Positions 33,875-43,251 of a DNA stretch of 49,967 nucleotides are shown here, in pieces. Below the pieces are notes generated by a model that ran no database searches, was not told the origin of the DNA, and saw nothing but the letters and a program-made list of their open reading frames with translations. Position 1 is the stretch's first letter, and every line of letters begins with the position of its first letter. The position numbers were made by a program, and so were the translations under genes. Source of the DNA: Bacteroidota bacterium (GTDB taxonomy: Bacteria > Bacteroidota > Bacteroidia > Bacteroidales > VadinHA17); assembly GCA_022561875.1 (NCBI GenBank), contig JADFQJ010000018.1, forward strand, positions 1 through 49,967. The letters are read 5' to 3'.

Positions 33875-34879
33875 TTAATGAATTAAGCTGAATAAGCCTT
33901 TTGACCACCTGTCATCATCATTTAGACTCTCTACCAGAGTGAATTCTTTACCGCCGTTTTGTAAAAACAGTTTTTTGTATTCCTGGCCAATTTCAATAAT
34001 TGTTTCAAGGCAGTCGGCCACAAATGACGGACAAATAACCAACAATCTATCAATCCCTTTTTGGGCAAGCTCCCTGATCGTGTCGTCTGTAAATGGTCCC
34101 AGCCAATTTCGTGTAAACCTTGACTGAAAGGCCACTGAGAATTTATTCTGTTCCAACCCTGCTTCTGCAGCAATAAGACGGGCTGAATGGTAACAGGATG
34201 CCTGGTAACAATTCCTGTTCTGCTCTGTTATTGATCGATCACATTTAAACTGCGAACATTCAATATCCTGATGCATCATGTAAACCTGACGCACCGGGAG
34301 GCTGTGAAAGCTAAACAGCACATGATCATACCGTCCGGGATCATGATCCTTCAGTTGGCTTGAAATAGCATGAACATACTGAGGTTTGTTGTAAAAAGAA
34401 CCGATAACCCGTATATCGGGAACCATGTTCCATTCCGACACTGTCCTTAATGCATTGGCGGTAATGCTTCCTGTAGTTGATGATGCATACTGGGGAAATA
34501 ATGGAACAAGTATGATCTGCAGGTAATTCTTTTCCTTCAGCGAGTTTAAAAGCCTTGAAAGGCTCGGTTTGCCATACCGCATTGCCAGAAATACATCATA
34601 ATCATTTCCGGCAATCATGTTGAGTTTCCGGCATAGTTTCATACTGTTTGCCAAAAGCGGTGATCCTTCCTCTGTCCATAGTCTTTTATACAATTTTGCC
34701 GACTTAAAGCTCCGGAAAGGAGCTATAATGAAATTTACAAGTATGAACCGGATCCATGGATGAATATCAATAACCCTGGGATCGCCCAGGAACTCCCGCA
34801 AATACTTTCTTACAGAAGGAACAGTGGGAATATCCGGTGTCCCAAGGTTTACAAGTATAATTACTTTTTTGTGTTTCAA
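33875..34879 (-). CDS. hemH: Ferrochelatase
   Basis: A 334-residue enzyme that inserts Fe(II) into protoporphyrin IX, the last step of protoheme synthesis. It starts ILVNLGTPD and has the FPQYASSTTGS segment, the active-site His in SFHSLPVRQ and the QSRFTRNWLGP block. A cysteine-rich stretch (ECSQFKCDRS...NCYQASCY) recalls that of some bacterial ferrochelatases. The start is TTG; no upstream in-frame ATG is available. It is the last gene of the hem run, 9 bases after a small membrane protein. Confidence 0.93.
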   Translation of the reverse strand: MKHKKVIILVNLGTPDIPTVPSVRKYLREFLGDPRVIDIHPWIRFILVNFIIAPFRSFKSAKLYKRLWTEEGSPLLANSMKLCRKLNMIAGNDYDVFLAMRYGKPSLSRLLNSLKEKNYLQIILVPLFPQYASSTTGSITANALRTVSEWNMVPDIRVIGSFYNKPQYVHAISSQLKDHDPGRYDHVLFSFHSLPVRQVYMMHQDIECSQFKCDRSITEQNRNCYQASCYHSARLIAAEAGLEQNKFSVAFQSRFTRNWLGPFTDDTIRELAQKGIDRLLVICPSFVADCLETIIEIGQEYKKLFLQNGGKEFTLVESLNDDDRWSKGLFSLIH

Positions 34880-34888
34880 TTTTCCGGA

Positions 34889-35335
34889 TCAAGTTTTCTG
34901 AAGGATATAATAGCCTAAGGAAATAATAGTAATAAGTATACCTAAACCAAAATATATGAAGGAAAACTTAAATTTCTTCTCTGACAATTTTGAATTAAGG
35001 GTAAAGATCCAGCCAATCTGGCAAAAGATCAGGACAAACAACATGGTCGAAAAATGAATGACTGCCCAGAATCGCAGGTCTGATTGTCTCATAGCCTCAT
35101 TAATATTCTGAATTTCGTCTGGTCGTCTGAGAAAAAAATACATGACAATACCCATGAATAGTTCAAAATAGAGGAAAATGATAAAGGTCCAACCCAATAC
35201 TTTATCTGTTTTGCCATATGAAAGATTATTTGTCCAGCCCCATAATGATCGGAAAATGACCCCCAGACCGATCAGGAGGAAAACGATACTGGTAACCACG
35301 TGGATGCGAATAAAATAATCAAAGATACTTTCCAT
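34889..35335 (-). CDS. Small four-helix membrane protein in the hem operon
   Basis: A 148-residue integral membrane protein with four predicted helices (about 10-30, 45-68, 93-115, 125-143). Histidines lie in the first (IRIHVVTS) and third helices (WAVIHFST) at positions that could bind a b-type heme, as in small cytochrome b-like proteins. It does not look like HemJ (its first-helix motif is absent), and a HemY-type oxidase gene is already present just upstream. It may be an electron acceptor for protoporphyrinogen oxidation or a heme chaperone; both ideas rest on location only. Confidence 0.65.
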   Translation of the reverse strand: MESIFDYFIRIHVVTSIVFLLIGLGVIFRSLWGWTNNLSYGKTDKVLGWTFIIFLYFELFMGIVMYFFLRRPDEIQNINEAMRQSDLRFWAVIHFSTMLFVLIFCQIGWIFTLNSKLSEKKFKFSFIYFGLGILITIISLGYYILQKT

Positions 35336-35445
35336 GGTTTCTGTTTGTTCGAATCATTCAAATATAATAATAATAACAATATTTTGAAGAATCATTTTCA
35401 CAGTCCCGATTGTGCTAATACGCCCTGTTAAGGATATACCGGTAT

Positions 35446-36813
35446 TTATCGTACAAGATCGGCTAATTGCCGTCCTTGTTTTACCCTGTCAGCCATTCCA
35501 ATGCCGTCACAAAGATTTCCCCCCAGCAGCAAACCAGGATATTTCTTTCTTATTTTTTCAACTGCTATAATCCTTATTTTGCTTTCACTGCCATATTGAG
35601 GTATGGCTTGTTTGTGCGTAAATATTTCAAAAAGTTCAGGCTTAAATTCTTTCAATTTCATTAAAGGTACCAGATCTTTTTCAAGAAGATATGCCACTTC
35701 TTTTTTATTAAGTTTTGTTAATTCCAAACGCCTTGCTCCACCAATGAATATGGATAGCAGTGCACCTTCTTTGGGCGCTCTTCCTTTGAACAGCGATGAC
35801 ATGAACATAATCCCAAGTATGTCTCTGTTTTCCTTAAACGGTATCAGGCCACCAAATGCCTCGAGTGGCATACCATCCCATTTATTGAATCCCAATGCCA
35901 CTTCCAGAACCGGGGCATAATACACATTTCCGGCATCTTTAAGCAGATTGGTATCGATTTCATGCATTATTTCTTTTAATTCAAAAGCCGGTACCGTTGA
36001 TATGACACTAGAGGCTTTAATTACAAATTCATCCTTCCCGGGTACCTCGACTTTAATTTCATAGATACCTTTATTGCATCGAAGGGTAATATTCCGGGAT
36101 CCTAATATAAAATTCCCTTTTCCTGCCAGGGCATACAATGTGTCTGTAATCGATGATAATCCTTGTTCTGCAGAAAATATCCTACGTGTTACTTTTTTGT
36201 TCCGTTCATCTTTTTTCTGAAATTTCTTTTTAACCGCACCTCCAATAAAACTTCCATAGTCCTGCTCAAGTTTGTAAAGCTTTGGTAAGGCATATTTTGT
36301 TACCAGATAGGCAGGATCGCCTGCATACACTCCAAGAATGAAGGGATCAACTGCATATTCGAGGAAGCTTAGACCCATTCTTCTTTTAACCATTTCTGCC
36401 AGGCTTTCATTAGTATCTGTTCCACGCTTCCGGAATGGTTCTTTTAACAATCTTATTTTATCTTTCAGTGTAAACAAAGGTGTTTTTATACCCCCGATAA
36501 GTCCGGATGGCAGAACCTCCCAGTTATCATCCTTAAGAATATAACGGTTATTAACCTGCTCATTCGCTTCAATGATCTTGCAATCATCTTTTATGGCCTC
36601 GAATAACTCAGCTATTTCGGGGGTCCCGATAATTCCTGTATTTGGCCCTTCCTCATATAAAAATCCATTAACCTGCCTGGTACTGATGACGCCTCCAACC
36701 CGGTCTGACTTGTCGAGAACCAGAAACGATTTACCTCTTTTATTAAGGTAATATGCTGCGGTTAAACCAGTTAAGCCTGCCCCTATGATTACTGCATCAA
36801 TTTTCTTCTCCAT
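35446..36813 (-). CDS. hemG: Protoporphyrinogen oxidase (HemY-type flavoprotein)
   Basis: A 455-residue FAD enzyme that oxidises protoporphyrinogen IX to protoporphyrin IX. The N-terminal dinucleotide-binding motif is VIIGAGLTGLTAAYYL, followed by FLVLDKSDRVGG. EEGPNT and the C-terminal GGNLCDGIGMADRVKQG fit HemY-type oxidases. I take the ATG at 36813; a TTG at 36822 overlapping the hemN stop is the alternative. HemY-type enzymes often need oxygen, which contrasts with the oxygen-independent HemN next door; some use other acceptors. Confidence 0.9.
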   Translation of the reverse strand: MEKKIDAVIIGAGLTGLTAAYYLNKRGKSFLVLDKSDRVGGVISTRQVNGFLYEEGPNTGIIGTPEIAELFEAIKDDCKIIEANEQVNNRYILKDDNWEVLPSGLIGGIKTPLFTLKDKIRLLKEPFRKRGTDTNESLAEMVKRRMGLSFLEYAVDPFILGVYAGDPAYLVTKYALPKLYKLEQDYGSFIGGAVKKKFQKKDERNKKVTRRIFSAEQGLSSITDTLYALAGKGNFILGSRNITLRCNKGIYEIKVEVPGKDEFVIKASSVISTVPAFELKEIMHEIDTNLLKDAGNVYYAPVLEVALGFNKWDGMPLEAFGGLIPFKENRDILGIMFMSSLFKGRAPKEGALLSIFIGGARRLELTKLNKKEVAYLLEKDLVPLMKLKEFKPELFEIFTHKQAIPQYGSESKIRIIAVEKIRKKYPGLLLGGNLCDGIGMADRVKQGRQLADLVR

Positions 36814-36818
36814 AGTCC

Positions 36819-38189
36819 TCAAATTGTTTTCGAAAACTTCTTTTCTTTCAATTCCAGCAAGGGATCCATTGTCATAGCTATATTGCGAACAACAAGCATA
36901 CCTTTTAAGCTAACCTGTAGCTTCGACCCTTTTACTTCAAGCAATTCATCATCTATAAATGGTTGCAGCTTAACAGGGTCATAGCCAATTACTTGTTTCA
37001 CGTCCCCGGCGCTTTTACCAAAGGATTTCCCTATTTCCACGAAATCAACAAAGCCATTGCACATGATCTCGTTGATCACTTTACCTGTCATCAATTCTTC
37101 AGAATTCATTATATAGCCACGTTCTGTGGCAAATCCTGATTCATGTATTTTCCTGATATATGTCTCGTTATCTTTTACGTTTTGTGCATAGCAGTTATAA
37201 AGCTGGCTTATGGCAGTGGAACCAAATGCATATACCTGGCCGGTACTTTCCTTTGTGCAATATCCCTGGAAATTGCGATGAAGCATTTTATTTTTTAAGG
37301 CAATAGCAAGTTCATCATCCGATTTTGCATAATGGTCCATTCCAATAGGTACATAACCACTTCCGGTAAGCATTTCATAAGCTATTGCAAACATTTCCAG
37401 CTTTTCACCAGGTTCAGGCAGGCCTATATCCTCGAGTTTCTTTTGTGCTGATTTTATCCATGGCACATGAGCATATGAAAAGGTCACCAACCTGTCGGGT
37501 CCTATTTCCAGTACCTTGTTGATGGTTTTGGCAAAACTTTCACTGTTTTGATGTGGTAAGCCATAGATAAGATCAATGTTCACACCTTTAAACCCACGTG
37601 TACGGATGATATTTACAAGTTCCCGGACATCATGTTTGGAAGGTTTACGGTTTACAGCCCTGAGCACCTTTATATCAAAATCCTGGATACCGAGGCTAAT
37701 CCTGTTGAATCCAATTTCCGACAAGTTATCAATATCATTGAATGAGAGGTATGCAGGGCTGCATTCCATAGCAATTTCAGCATCCGGGTGAAAATCAAGT
37801 TTTAACTTCAGGCTTTTAATTATCCGCTCAATATACTTCAGAGGTACGGAATTGGGTGTTCCTCCACCCAAGTGAACTTGTGTTACCTGACGCGACTTAT
37901 CAAGCAATGCGGTAACATTTTCTATCTCTTTTAACAAAGCTTCGAAGTATTGACCAGTACTATCGGCATTTGTGAGCAATGTAGTGCTGCAGCCACAAAA
38001 ATGGCAAAGTCTGGGACAATAGGGGACATGGATATAAATTGAAATATTCTCAGGACTCATTGCATTCGAAAGAGTAATGCATTCCTTGTAATCATCGGTT
38101 GTAAAATCACCGGCAAAATGGTTTGCAGGCGGATAGCTGGTATATCTTGGCCCGGGACGGTTATATTTTAGTATTAAATTTTTATCCAT
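36819..38189 (-). CDS. hemN: Oxygen-independent coproporphyrinogen III oxidase (radical SAM)
   Basis: A 456-residue radical-SAM enzyme that converts coproporphyrinogen III to protoporphyrinogen IX without oxygen. The cluster-binding motif is C58-P-R-L-C62-H-F-C65, followed by GC67 as in true HemN. YNRPGPRYTSYPP at the start and VHLGGGTPN and GLQDFD-like (GIQDFD) segments are diagnostic. The frame extends further upstream into hemE, but homology starts at the ATG at 38189, one base after the hemE stop, so I use that start. Confidence 0.94.
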   Translation of the reverse strand: MDKNLILKYNRPGPRYTSYPPANHFAGDFTTDDYKECITLSNAMSPENISIYIHVPYCPRLCHFCGCSTTLLTNADSTGQYFEALLKEIENVTALLDKSRQVTQVHLGGGTPNSVPLKYIERIIKSLKLKLDFHPDAEIAMECSPAYLSFNDIDNLSEIGFNRISLGIQDFDIKVLRAVNRKPSKHDVRELVNIIRTRGFKGVNIDLIYGLPHQNSESFAKTINKVLEIGPDRLVTFSYAHVPWIKSAQKKLEDIGLPEPGEKLEMFAIAYEMLTGSGYVPIGMDHYAKSDDELAIALKNKMLHRNFQGYCTKESTGQVYAFGSTAISQLYNCYAQNVKDNETYIRKIHESGFATERGYIMNSEELMTGKVINEIMCNGFVDFVEIGKSFGKSAGDVKQVIGYDPVKLQPFIDDELLEVKGSKLQVSLKGMLVVRNIAMTMDPLLELKEKKFSKTI

Positions 38190-38190
38190 C

Positions 38191-39225
38191 TTAATCTCTG
38201 TTCCAGTTAGCATTCTTGATCCAGTCAGTAATAAACCGGGCATTCTCGAAAGGAGTTTCCGGTATGAAGCCATGGCCAAGGTTAAATATCCATTTTGTTT
38301 CACTGCTTCCAAAATCCACAAATTTTTGCAGGACTGCTTCAATGACCTTTTTGTCAGCAAAAAGCAGGCGTGGATCGAGGTTTCCCTGCAAGCCTATTTC
38401 CTGATTCACTATTTTACGGGCATATTGTATTGATACCTGCCAGTCTATCCCAACGAAATCACAGTCTTCGGGCCTGAGAGCTGCTAGTCCGGTTCCCAGT
38501 CCTTTCGGGAAGAATATAAACGGCACGCCTTTTTCTTTAGCAAGTTTTCCGAGGCGTGATACCGACCTCATGAATATTTCGGCATAAAGTTCAGAAGGCA
38601 CCAGACCGGCGTGAGTTTCGAAAAGCTGAAAAGCATCAATACCGTGTTCTATCTGCCCGAGCATATATTCTGCTGACAGTTCAGTTATCGCATCCACGAG
38701 TTTAATGGTCAGTGATTTATTCTTGTAGAAGAAATTTATGGCATCGGGAAACATTGAATTACTCCCAATTCCCTGGATCATATAACATAATACGGTCAAA
38801 GGTCCCCCGCAAAATCCTATCAAGGGGACATCCCGCGGCCTTGTATTAATGATCTCATCGATAACCCGGTAAACAAATTCCAGTTTTTCAGGTTGAGGAT
38901 TTAGTTTATCCGGTGGGCATTCAACAGTTCTCAGCGGGTCTTCAAATACAGGGCCGTTATCGGTAAACTCAAGACCCATGCCCATTGCATATGGTATTAC
39001 CAATATATCAGAAAACAAAATTGCGGCATCAACGCCCAGATCATTTACCGGAAGCAAAGTTACTTTTGCTGCCAGTTCCGGGGTTTGCATCATTTCCCAA
39101 AAACTATGATTTTTTTTAAGTTCCAGATAGGAGGGCAATACCCTTCCAGCTTGTCGCATATACCATACAGGAGGCCTCGAGTGAGGTTTCCCTTTCAATG
39201 TATCGATAAACACGCTTTTATGCAT
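38191..39225 (-). CDS. hemE: Uroporphyrinogen decarboxylase
   Basis: A 344-residue enzyme that removes four carboxyl groups from uroporphyrinogen III. Diagnostic parts are PPVWYMRQAGR near the start, ILFSDILVIPYAMG with the active-site Asp, GFCGGPLTVLCYMIQG and FNLGHGFIPETP. It belongs to the tightly packed hem run (13 bases after hemL, 1 base before hemN). Confidence 0.95.
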   Translation of the reverse strand: MHKSVFIDTLKGKPHSRPPVWYMRQAGRVLPSYLELKKNHSFWEMMQTPELAAKVTLLPVNDLGVDAAILFSDILVIPYAMGMGLEFTDNGPVFEDPLRTVECPPDKLNPQPEKLEFVYRVIDEIINTRPRDVPLIGFCGGPLTVLCYMIQGIGSNSMFPDAINFFYKNKSLTIKLVDAITELSAEYMLGQIEHGIDAFQLFETHAGLVPSELYAEIFMRSVSRLGKLAKEKGVPFIFFPKGLGTGLAALRPEDCDFVGIDWQVSIQYARKIVNQEIGLQGNLDPRLLFADKKVIEAVLQKFVDFGSSETKWIFNLGHGFIPETPFENARFITDWIKNANWNRD

Positions 39226-39238
39226 TCTTCTCTTTTTT

Positions 39239-40534
39239 CTATTTGAGCTGTTGCAAAGCTTCTAAATTGGCAGTTATTGCCTTGCTGATATTTTCCTCGC
39301 TATGTGCACGTGAGATGAAAGTACATTCAAACTGTGAAGGTGCAAGGTAAATGCCGTTTTGCAGTGATAACTTAAAATAGCCGGCATATTTTTCAGTATC
39401 CGACTGCATGGCATCTTCAAACGAACTGATGACACCCTCAATTTCATTAAAAAACAAGGTCATCATTGAACCTGCCCGGTTTACAACTGCTTTGACGCCT
39501 GTTTTTTCCAGGTTGTCTTTTATGCCTCTTTCGAGGATGGCTGCTTTTCTTTCCAATTCATCATATATTTCAGGATTTTCATTCAGTTCATTAAGCATGG
39601 TAAAGCCCGCGGCCATGGAAAGCGGGTTTCCCGATAATGTACCGGCCTGGTAAACCGACCCTTTTGGGGCAAGCATTTCCATTATTTCCTTTTTCCCACC
39701 GTAGGCACCAATCGGCAATCCTCCGCCAATAATCTTTCCAAGAGTGGTAAGATCAGGAGTGATGTCAAAATATTCCTGTGCCCCTCCTCTGGCCAGCCGG
39801 AAACCTGTTATAACTTCATCAAAGATCAAAACGGCTCCATATTTGTGTGACAGCTCGCGCAGTCCTTTCAGGAAACCGGGTCCGGGCAGTACAACACCCA
39901 TATTTCCGGCTACAGGCTCAACTATAATAGCGGCAATATTCTCACCGTTTTTGCTGAAGAGTTTCTCTACTGATTCCAGGTCGTTGTACCGGGCCAGCAA
40001 TGTATCTTTAGCGGTTCCTATTGTAACCCCCGGGCTATCAGGTAATCCAAGCGTAATTACTCCCGATCCGGCTTTAATGAGGAAACTGTCGGAATGTCCA
40101 TGGTAGCAACCTTCAAACTTCACTACCATCTCGCGGCCTGTAAAGCCCCTGGCAAGCCTCAGTGCACTCATGGTAGCCTCGGTACCCGAACTCACCATTC
40201 TCACGGTATCGATAGAGGGAACCATTTTTTTTATCAGCTCGGCAAGATCGCTTTCTATTACAGTGGGCGCTCCGAAGCTGGTGCCTTTTGATGCTGCTTC
40301 TTCAATGGCTTTTATCACCGGCTGATAAGCATGTCCCAGAATCAGAGGTCCCCAGGAGCTGACAAAATCGGTATAGGTATTGCCATCTATATCGGTAATT
40401 TGTGATCCTTTTGCGTGACTGATAAATATGGGATCGGCATTAACACTTTTAAAAGCCCGGACGGGCGAATTCACACCACCGGGGATAGAGCGGACAGCCC
40501 TGTGAAACTCCCTGATTGAATTAGGAATATTCAT
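39239..40534 (-). CDS. hemL: Glutamate-1-semialdehyde 2,1-aminomutase
   Basis: A 431-residue PLP enzyme that makes 5-aminolevulinate in the C5 pathway. It has the SIPGGVNSPVRAF start, VSSGTEATMSALRLAR, the FEGCYHGHSD block and the PLP lysine K267 in LGKIIGGGLPIGA. It works with HemA encoded in the same run. Spacing is 14 bases to both neighbours. Confidence 0.95.
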   Translation of the reverse strand: MNIPNSIREFHRAVRSIPGGVNSPVRAFKSVNADPIFISHAKGSQITDIDGNTYTDFVSSWGPLILGHAYQPVIKAIEEAASKGTSFGAPTVIESDLAELIKKMVPSIDTVRMVSSGTEATMSALRLARGFTGREMVVKFEGCYHGHSDSFLIKAGSGVITLGLPDSPGVTIGTAKDTLLARYNDLESVEKLFSKNGENIAAIIVEPVAGNMGVVLPGPGFLKGLRELSHKYGAVLIFDEVITGFRLARGGAQEYFDITPDLTTLGKIIGGGLPIGAYGGKKEIMEMLAPKGSVYQAGTLSGNPLSMAAGFTMLNELNENPEIYDELERKAAILERGIKDNLEKTGVKAVVNRAGSMMTLFFNEIEGVISSFEDAMQSDTEKYAGYFKLSLQNGIYLAPSQFECTFISRAHSEENISKAITANLEALQQLK

Positions 40535-40548
40535 TATTAATTCTTTTT

Positions 40549-41523
40549 CTACTTTGATAACTGTTCAGCCACATCGGCTGCAAAATATGTAATGATAATA
40601 TCGGCTCCTGCCCTCTTAATCGATGTCAGTATCTCCATGACGATCCGTTGTTCATCGATCCATCCTTTTTCAGCAGCAGCCTTTACCATCGAGAATTCGC
40701 CACTAACATTGTACGCAGCAACAGGGATATTAAAATTATCCTTGGCACGACGGATCACATCAAGGTAACTCAGTGCGGGTTTCACCATTACGATATCCGC
40801 ACCCTCTTCGATGTCTAGTGCAATTTCCCTCATGGCTTCGTCTGAGTTAGCCGGATTCATCTGGTAGCTTTTACGATCACCGAACTTCGGGGCGCTTTCT
40901 GCCGCCTCCCTAAACGGTCCGTAAAACGCTGAAGAATATTTAGCAGAATAGGCCATAATAGGAAGATTTTTATAACCACCTTCGTCAAGGGCCTTGCGTA
41001 TTCTGGCCACCCGGCCGTCCATCATATCACTGGGTGCAACCATGTCAGCGCCAACACGTGCAAACGAAACAGCTTGAGCGGCAAGTGTTTCAAGGGTTAA
41101 ATCATTATCAACATCGCCGTCTACAATAGTTCCGCAATGTCCATGGGTGGTATACTCGCAGTTGCATATGTCGGCAATTATATAAATATCCTCAATTTCT
41201 TTTTTTATAGCCTTGATGGCACGTTGAACAATGGCATTATCATCGGTAGCCACAATGCCATGCTCATCCTTGTGTTCAGGAATTCCGAACAAAAGGATTG
41301 ATTTTATCCCTTTTTCAACCAGTTTTTTACATTCTTCAACAATCATATCTGTTGATAACTGGTAATTTCCCGGCATAGACTTAATTGGGTTCCTGACTCC
41401 TGTACCGGGACATACAAACAATGGCATGATGAGATCATTAACAGAAAGTTTTGTTTCTGTGATCATATCTCTAATAATCTGATTTTTGCGTAATCTTCTC
41501 AATCGTGTAGCTGGAAATGTCAT
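40549..41523 (-). CDS. hemB: Delta-aminolevulinic acid dehydratase (porphobilinogen synthase)
   Basis: A 324-residue enzyme that joins two aminolevulinates to porphobilinogen. Zinc-type cysteines C120, C122 and C130 ([13 protein letters not shown]) and the active-site lysines K195 (YSAKYSS) and K248 ([11 protein letters not shown]) are present. The [11 protein letters not shown] motif is typical. Its ATG overlaps the end of hemD by 4 bases, so translation is coupled. Confidence 0.95.
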   Translation of the reverse strand: MTFPATRLRRLRKNQIIRDMITETKLSVNDLIMPLFVCPGTGVRNPIKSMPGNYQLSTDMIVEECKKLVEKGIKSILLFGIPEHKDEHGIVATDDNAIVQRAIKAIKKEIEDIYIIADICNCEYTTHGHCGTIVDGDVDNDLTLETLAAQAVSFARVGADMVAPSDMMDGRVARIRKALDEGGYKNLPIMAYSAKYSSAFYGPFREAAESAPKFGDRKSYQMNPANSDEAMREIALDIEEGADIVMVKPALSYLDVIRRAKDNFNIPVAAYNVSGEFSMVKAAAEKGWIDEQRIVMEILTSIKRAGADIIITYFAADVAEQLSK

Positions 41524-42311
41524 AATTTAGATGTTTTAATTAATTGTTTTTCGTAATATATTTTAGTTTCTTTTATCATCCCTTCAATATCTGATTTCTG
41601 TGCAACGACCAGGGGGTAATATCCCATATCCTGAACTGCTCGTTCTGTTGTTTTTCCTATGCATGCAATTCTGAGGCAACCGGACCGGAATTCCGGCTTA
41701 ATGATTGAAATAAAATTCCTGAATGCAGAAGGACTAAAAAAGAAAATCAGATCATATTCACCGGCATATATCTTATTTAATATTTCATGATTCATCGTTT
41801 GTACCGGGACAGTTTTATAGACCACTAAAGAGGATATTTTATGGGTTTTACCAAGTTCGGCGGCCAGAACACCTCCCGTAAGATTTCCTGTAGGATGGAG
41901 AATGCGGATGGTTTTATTACCCAATACCGTTGTCATCTCCCTGACCATTTTTTTAGATCTGTTGCTCATACTTACAAAGTCTGCCTGAACGCCATAATCC
42001 ATTAGCTTCAAGGATGTTGCCTTTCCAATAGTAGCGAATTTAATAGTCTGCGACCATTCCGGTGGATGATTGTGCTCCTTCATAAGCTCAAAAAAGTTGC
42101 TTACTCCATGGCTGCTGGTAAAAATTATCCAATCGAATAACTTAATATTATCAAATGCATATTTCAGGTTTTCGGTAATCCCGGCCCTTTCTATCTCTAT
42201 CATTTGCAGGTCGAATAATTTAGCTCCCCTGTTATTCAGATGATATCTCAACTTCGAGACCTTATCTGATGTACAGGTGCTAATAAATATTTTGTCTTGC
42301 AATGTTGACAT
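41520..42311 (-). CDS. hemD: Uroporphyrinogen-III synthase
   Basis: A 263-residue protein with the weakly conserved two-domain fold of HemD. Recognisable blocks are [33 protein letters not shown], the [17 protein letters not shown] segment and [14 protein letters not shown] with [15 protein letters not shown]. It closes the tetrapyrrole ring with inversion of ring D. It lies 1 base after hemC and overlaps hemB by 4 bases. Confidence 0.9.
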   Translation of the reverse strand: MSTLQDKIFISTCTSDKVSKLRYHLNNRGAKLFDLQMIEIERAGITENLKYAFDNIKLFDWIIFTSSHGVSNFFELMKEHNHPPEWSQTIKFATIGKATSLKLMDYGVQADFVSMSNRSKKMVREMTTVLGNKTIRILHPTGNLTGGVLAAELGKTHKISSLVVYKTVPVQTMNHEILNKIYAGEYDLIFFFSPSAFRNFISIIKPEFRSGCLRIACIGKTTERAVQDMGYYPLVVAQKSDIEGMIKETKIYYEKQLIKTSKL

Positions 42312-42312
42312 A

Positions 42313-43251
42313 TTACTGCAGGTTTAATTGCCTTATCCGTTCCACAATTTCACCGGCGCCTTTCCTTATAAATGACATGGCAAGATTTTGCGCCAGATTA
42401 TATGCCTCGTCTACTGGTCCGCTCCGGCTGAATTTTAGTGAATCGCTACCATCGGTATTTGAAATGAACCCGGTTATGGAAAAAATATCCTTTTCAAGGG
42501 ATGTATAGCATCCTACGGGAATCTGGCACCCACCTTCGAGAAGATGCAGGAAAATTCGCTCAGCATGGGTGGATAAATATGTATGATCATGATTAATGAC
42601 CTTCACTATTCTCTCTATCCGTTGATCATTCTTTCTTATCTGCATGGCAATGGCTCCCTGACCTACTGCCGGGACAAGCAATTCCGGCTCAAGAATTTCA
42701 GTAATATAACTGTCTAATCCAAGCCGTTGCAATCCTGCTGCAGCCATCACCATTGCATCACAATATCCATTTTTCATTTTACCTATCCGGGTATCGACAT
42801 TTCCCCTTATATCGATAATATTCATGCCTTTATTTAACATTAAAAGCTGGGCTTTCCTCCGAAGGCTTGAGGTTGCCACCACATGTCCGGAAGTCAGATC
42901 TTTAAACTTGATATTTTTATTACTGACCAGGGCATCCCTGCAGTCGCCCCTGGGTAAAACACCGCCTATCTGTAATTCCTCCGGCAGCGCCGTCGGAAGA
43001 TCTTTTAAACTATGTACGGCAATATCGGTGTCCTTTTGTAGCAATGAATTCTCTAATTCTTTTGTAAACAGACCCTTATCACCTATCCTGGATAGTGAAA
43101 CATCGAGTACTTTATCTCCGGTTGTTTTAAATATTACAATTTCAATTGAGATATCAGGAAATGAAGCCGCGATCTCTGCCTTGACCATGTTGGCCTGGTA
43201 TAGTGCCAGCTTACTTCCTCTTGTGGCTATTCTTACAGTTTCGGACATCAT
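42313..43251 (-). CDS. hemC: Porphobilinogen deaminase (hydroxymethylbilane synthase)
   Basis: A 312-residue enzyme that joins four porphobilinogens on a dipyrromethane cofactor. The cofactor is attached to Cys242 (EGGCQIPVG). ATRGSKLALYQA, DIAVHSLKDLPT, ATSSLRRKAQLL and DIRGNVDTRIGK are family signatures. It overlaps hemA by 4 bases. The chain starts Met-Met; either could be used. Confidence 0.95.
   Translation of the reverse strand: MMSETVRIATRGSKLALYQANMVKAEIAASFPDISIEIVIFKTTGDKVLDVSLSRIGDKGLFTKELENSLLQKDTDIAVHSLKDLPTALPEELQIGGVLPRGDCRDALVSNKNIKFKDLTSGHVVATSSLRRKAQLLMLNKGMNIIDIRGNVDTRIGKMKNGYCDAMVMAAAGLQRLGLDSYITEILEPELLVPAVGQGAIAMQIRKNDQRIERIVKVINHDHTYLSTHAERIFLHLLEGGCQIPVGCYTSLEKDIFSITGFISNTDGSDSLKFSRSGPVDEAYNLAQNLAMSFIRKGAGEIVERIRQLNLQ

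Noticed and set aside
34889-35335. HemJ as identity of the small membrane protein in the hem run
   Set aside because: Length fits, but the typical first-helix motif of HemJ is missing and a HemY-type oxidase gene is present.
38190-38360. N-terminal extension of hemN to 38360
   Set aside because: The added residues overlap hemE in another frame and have no similarity to HemN; the ATG at 38189 fits the family start.
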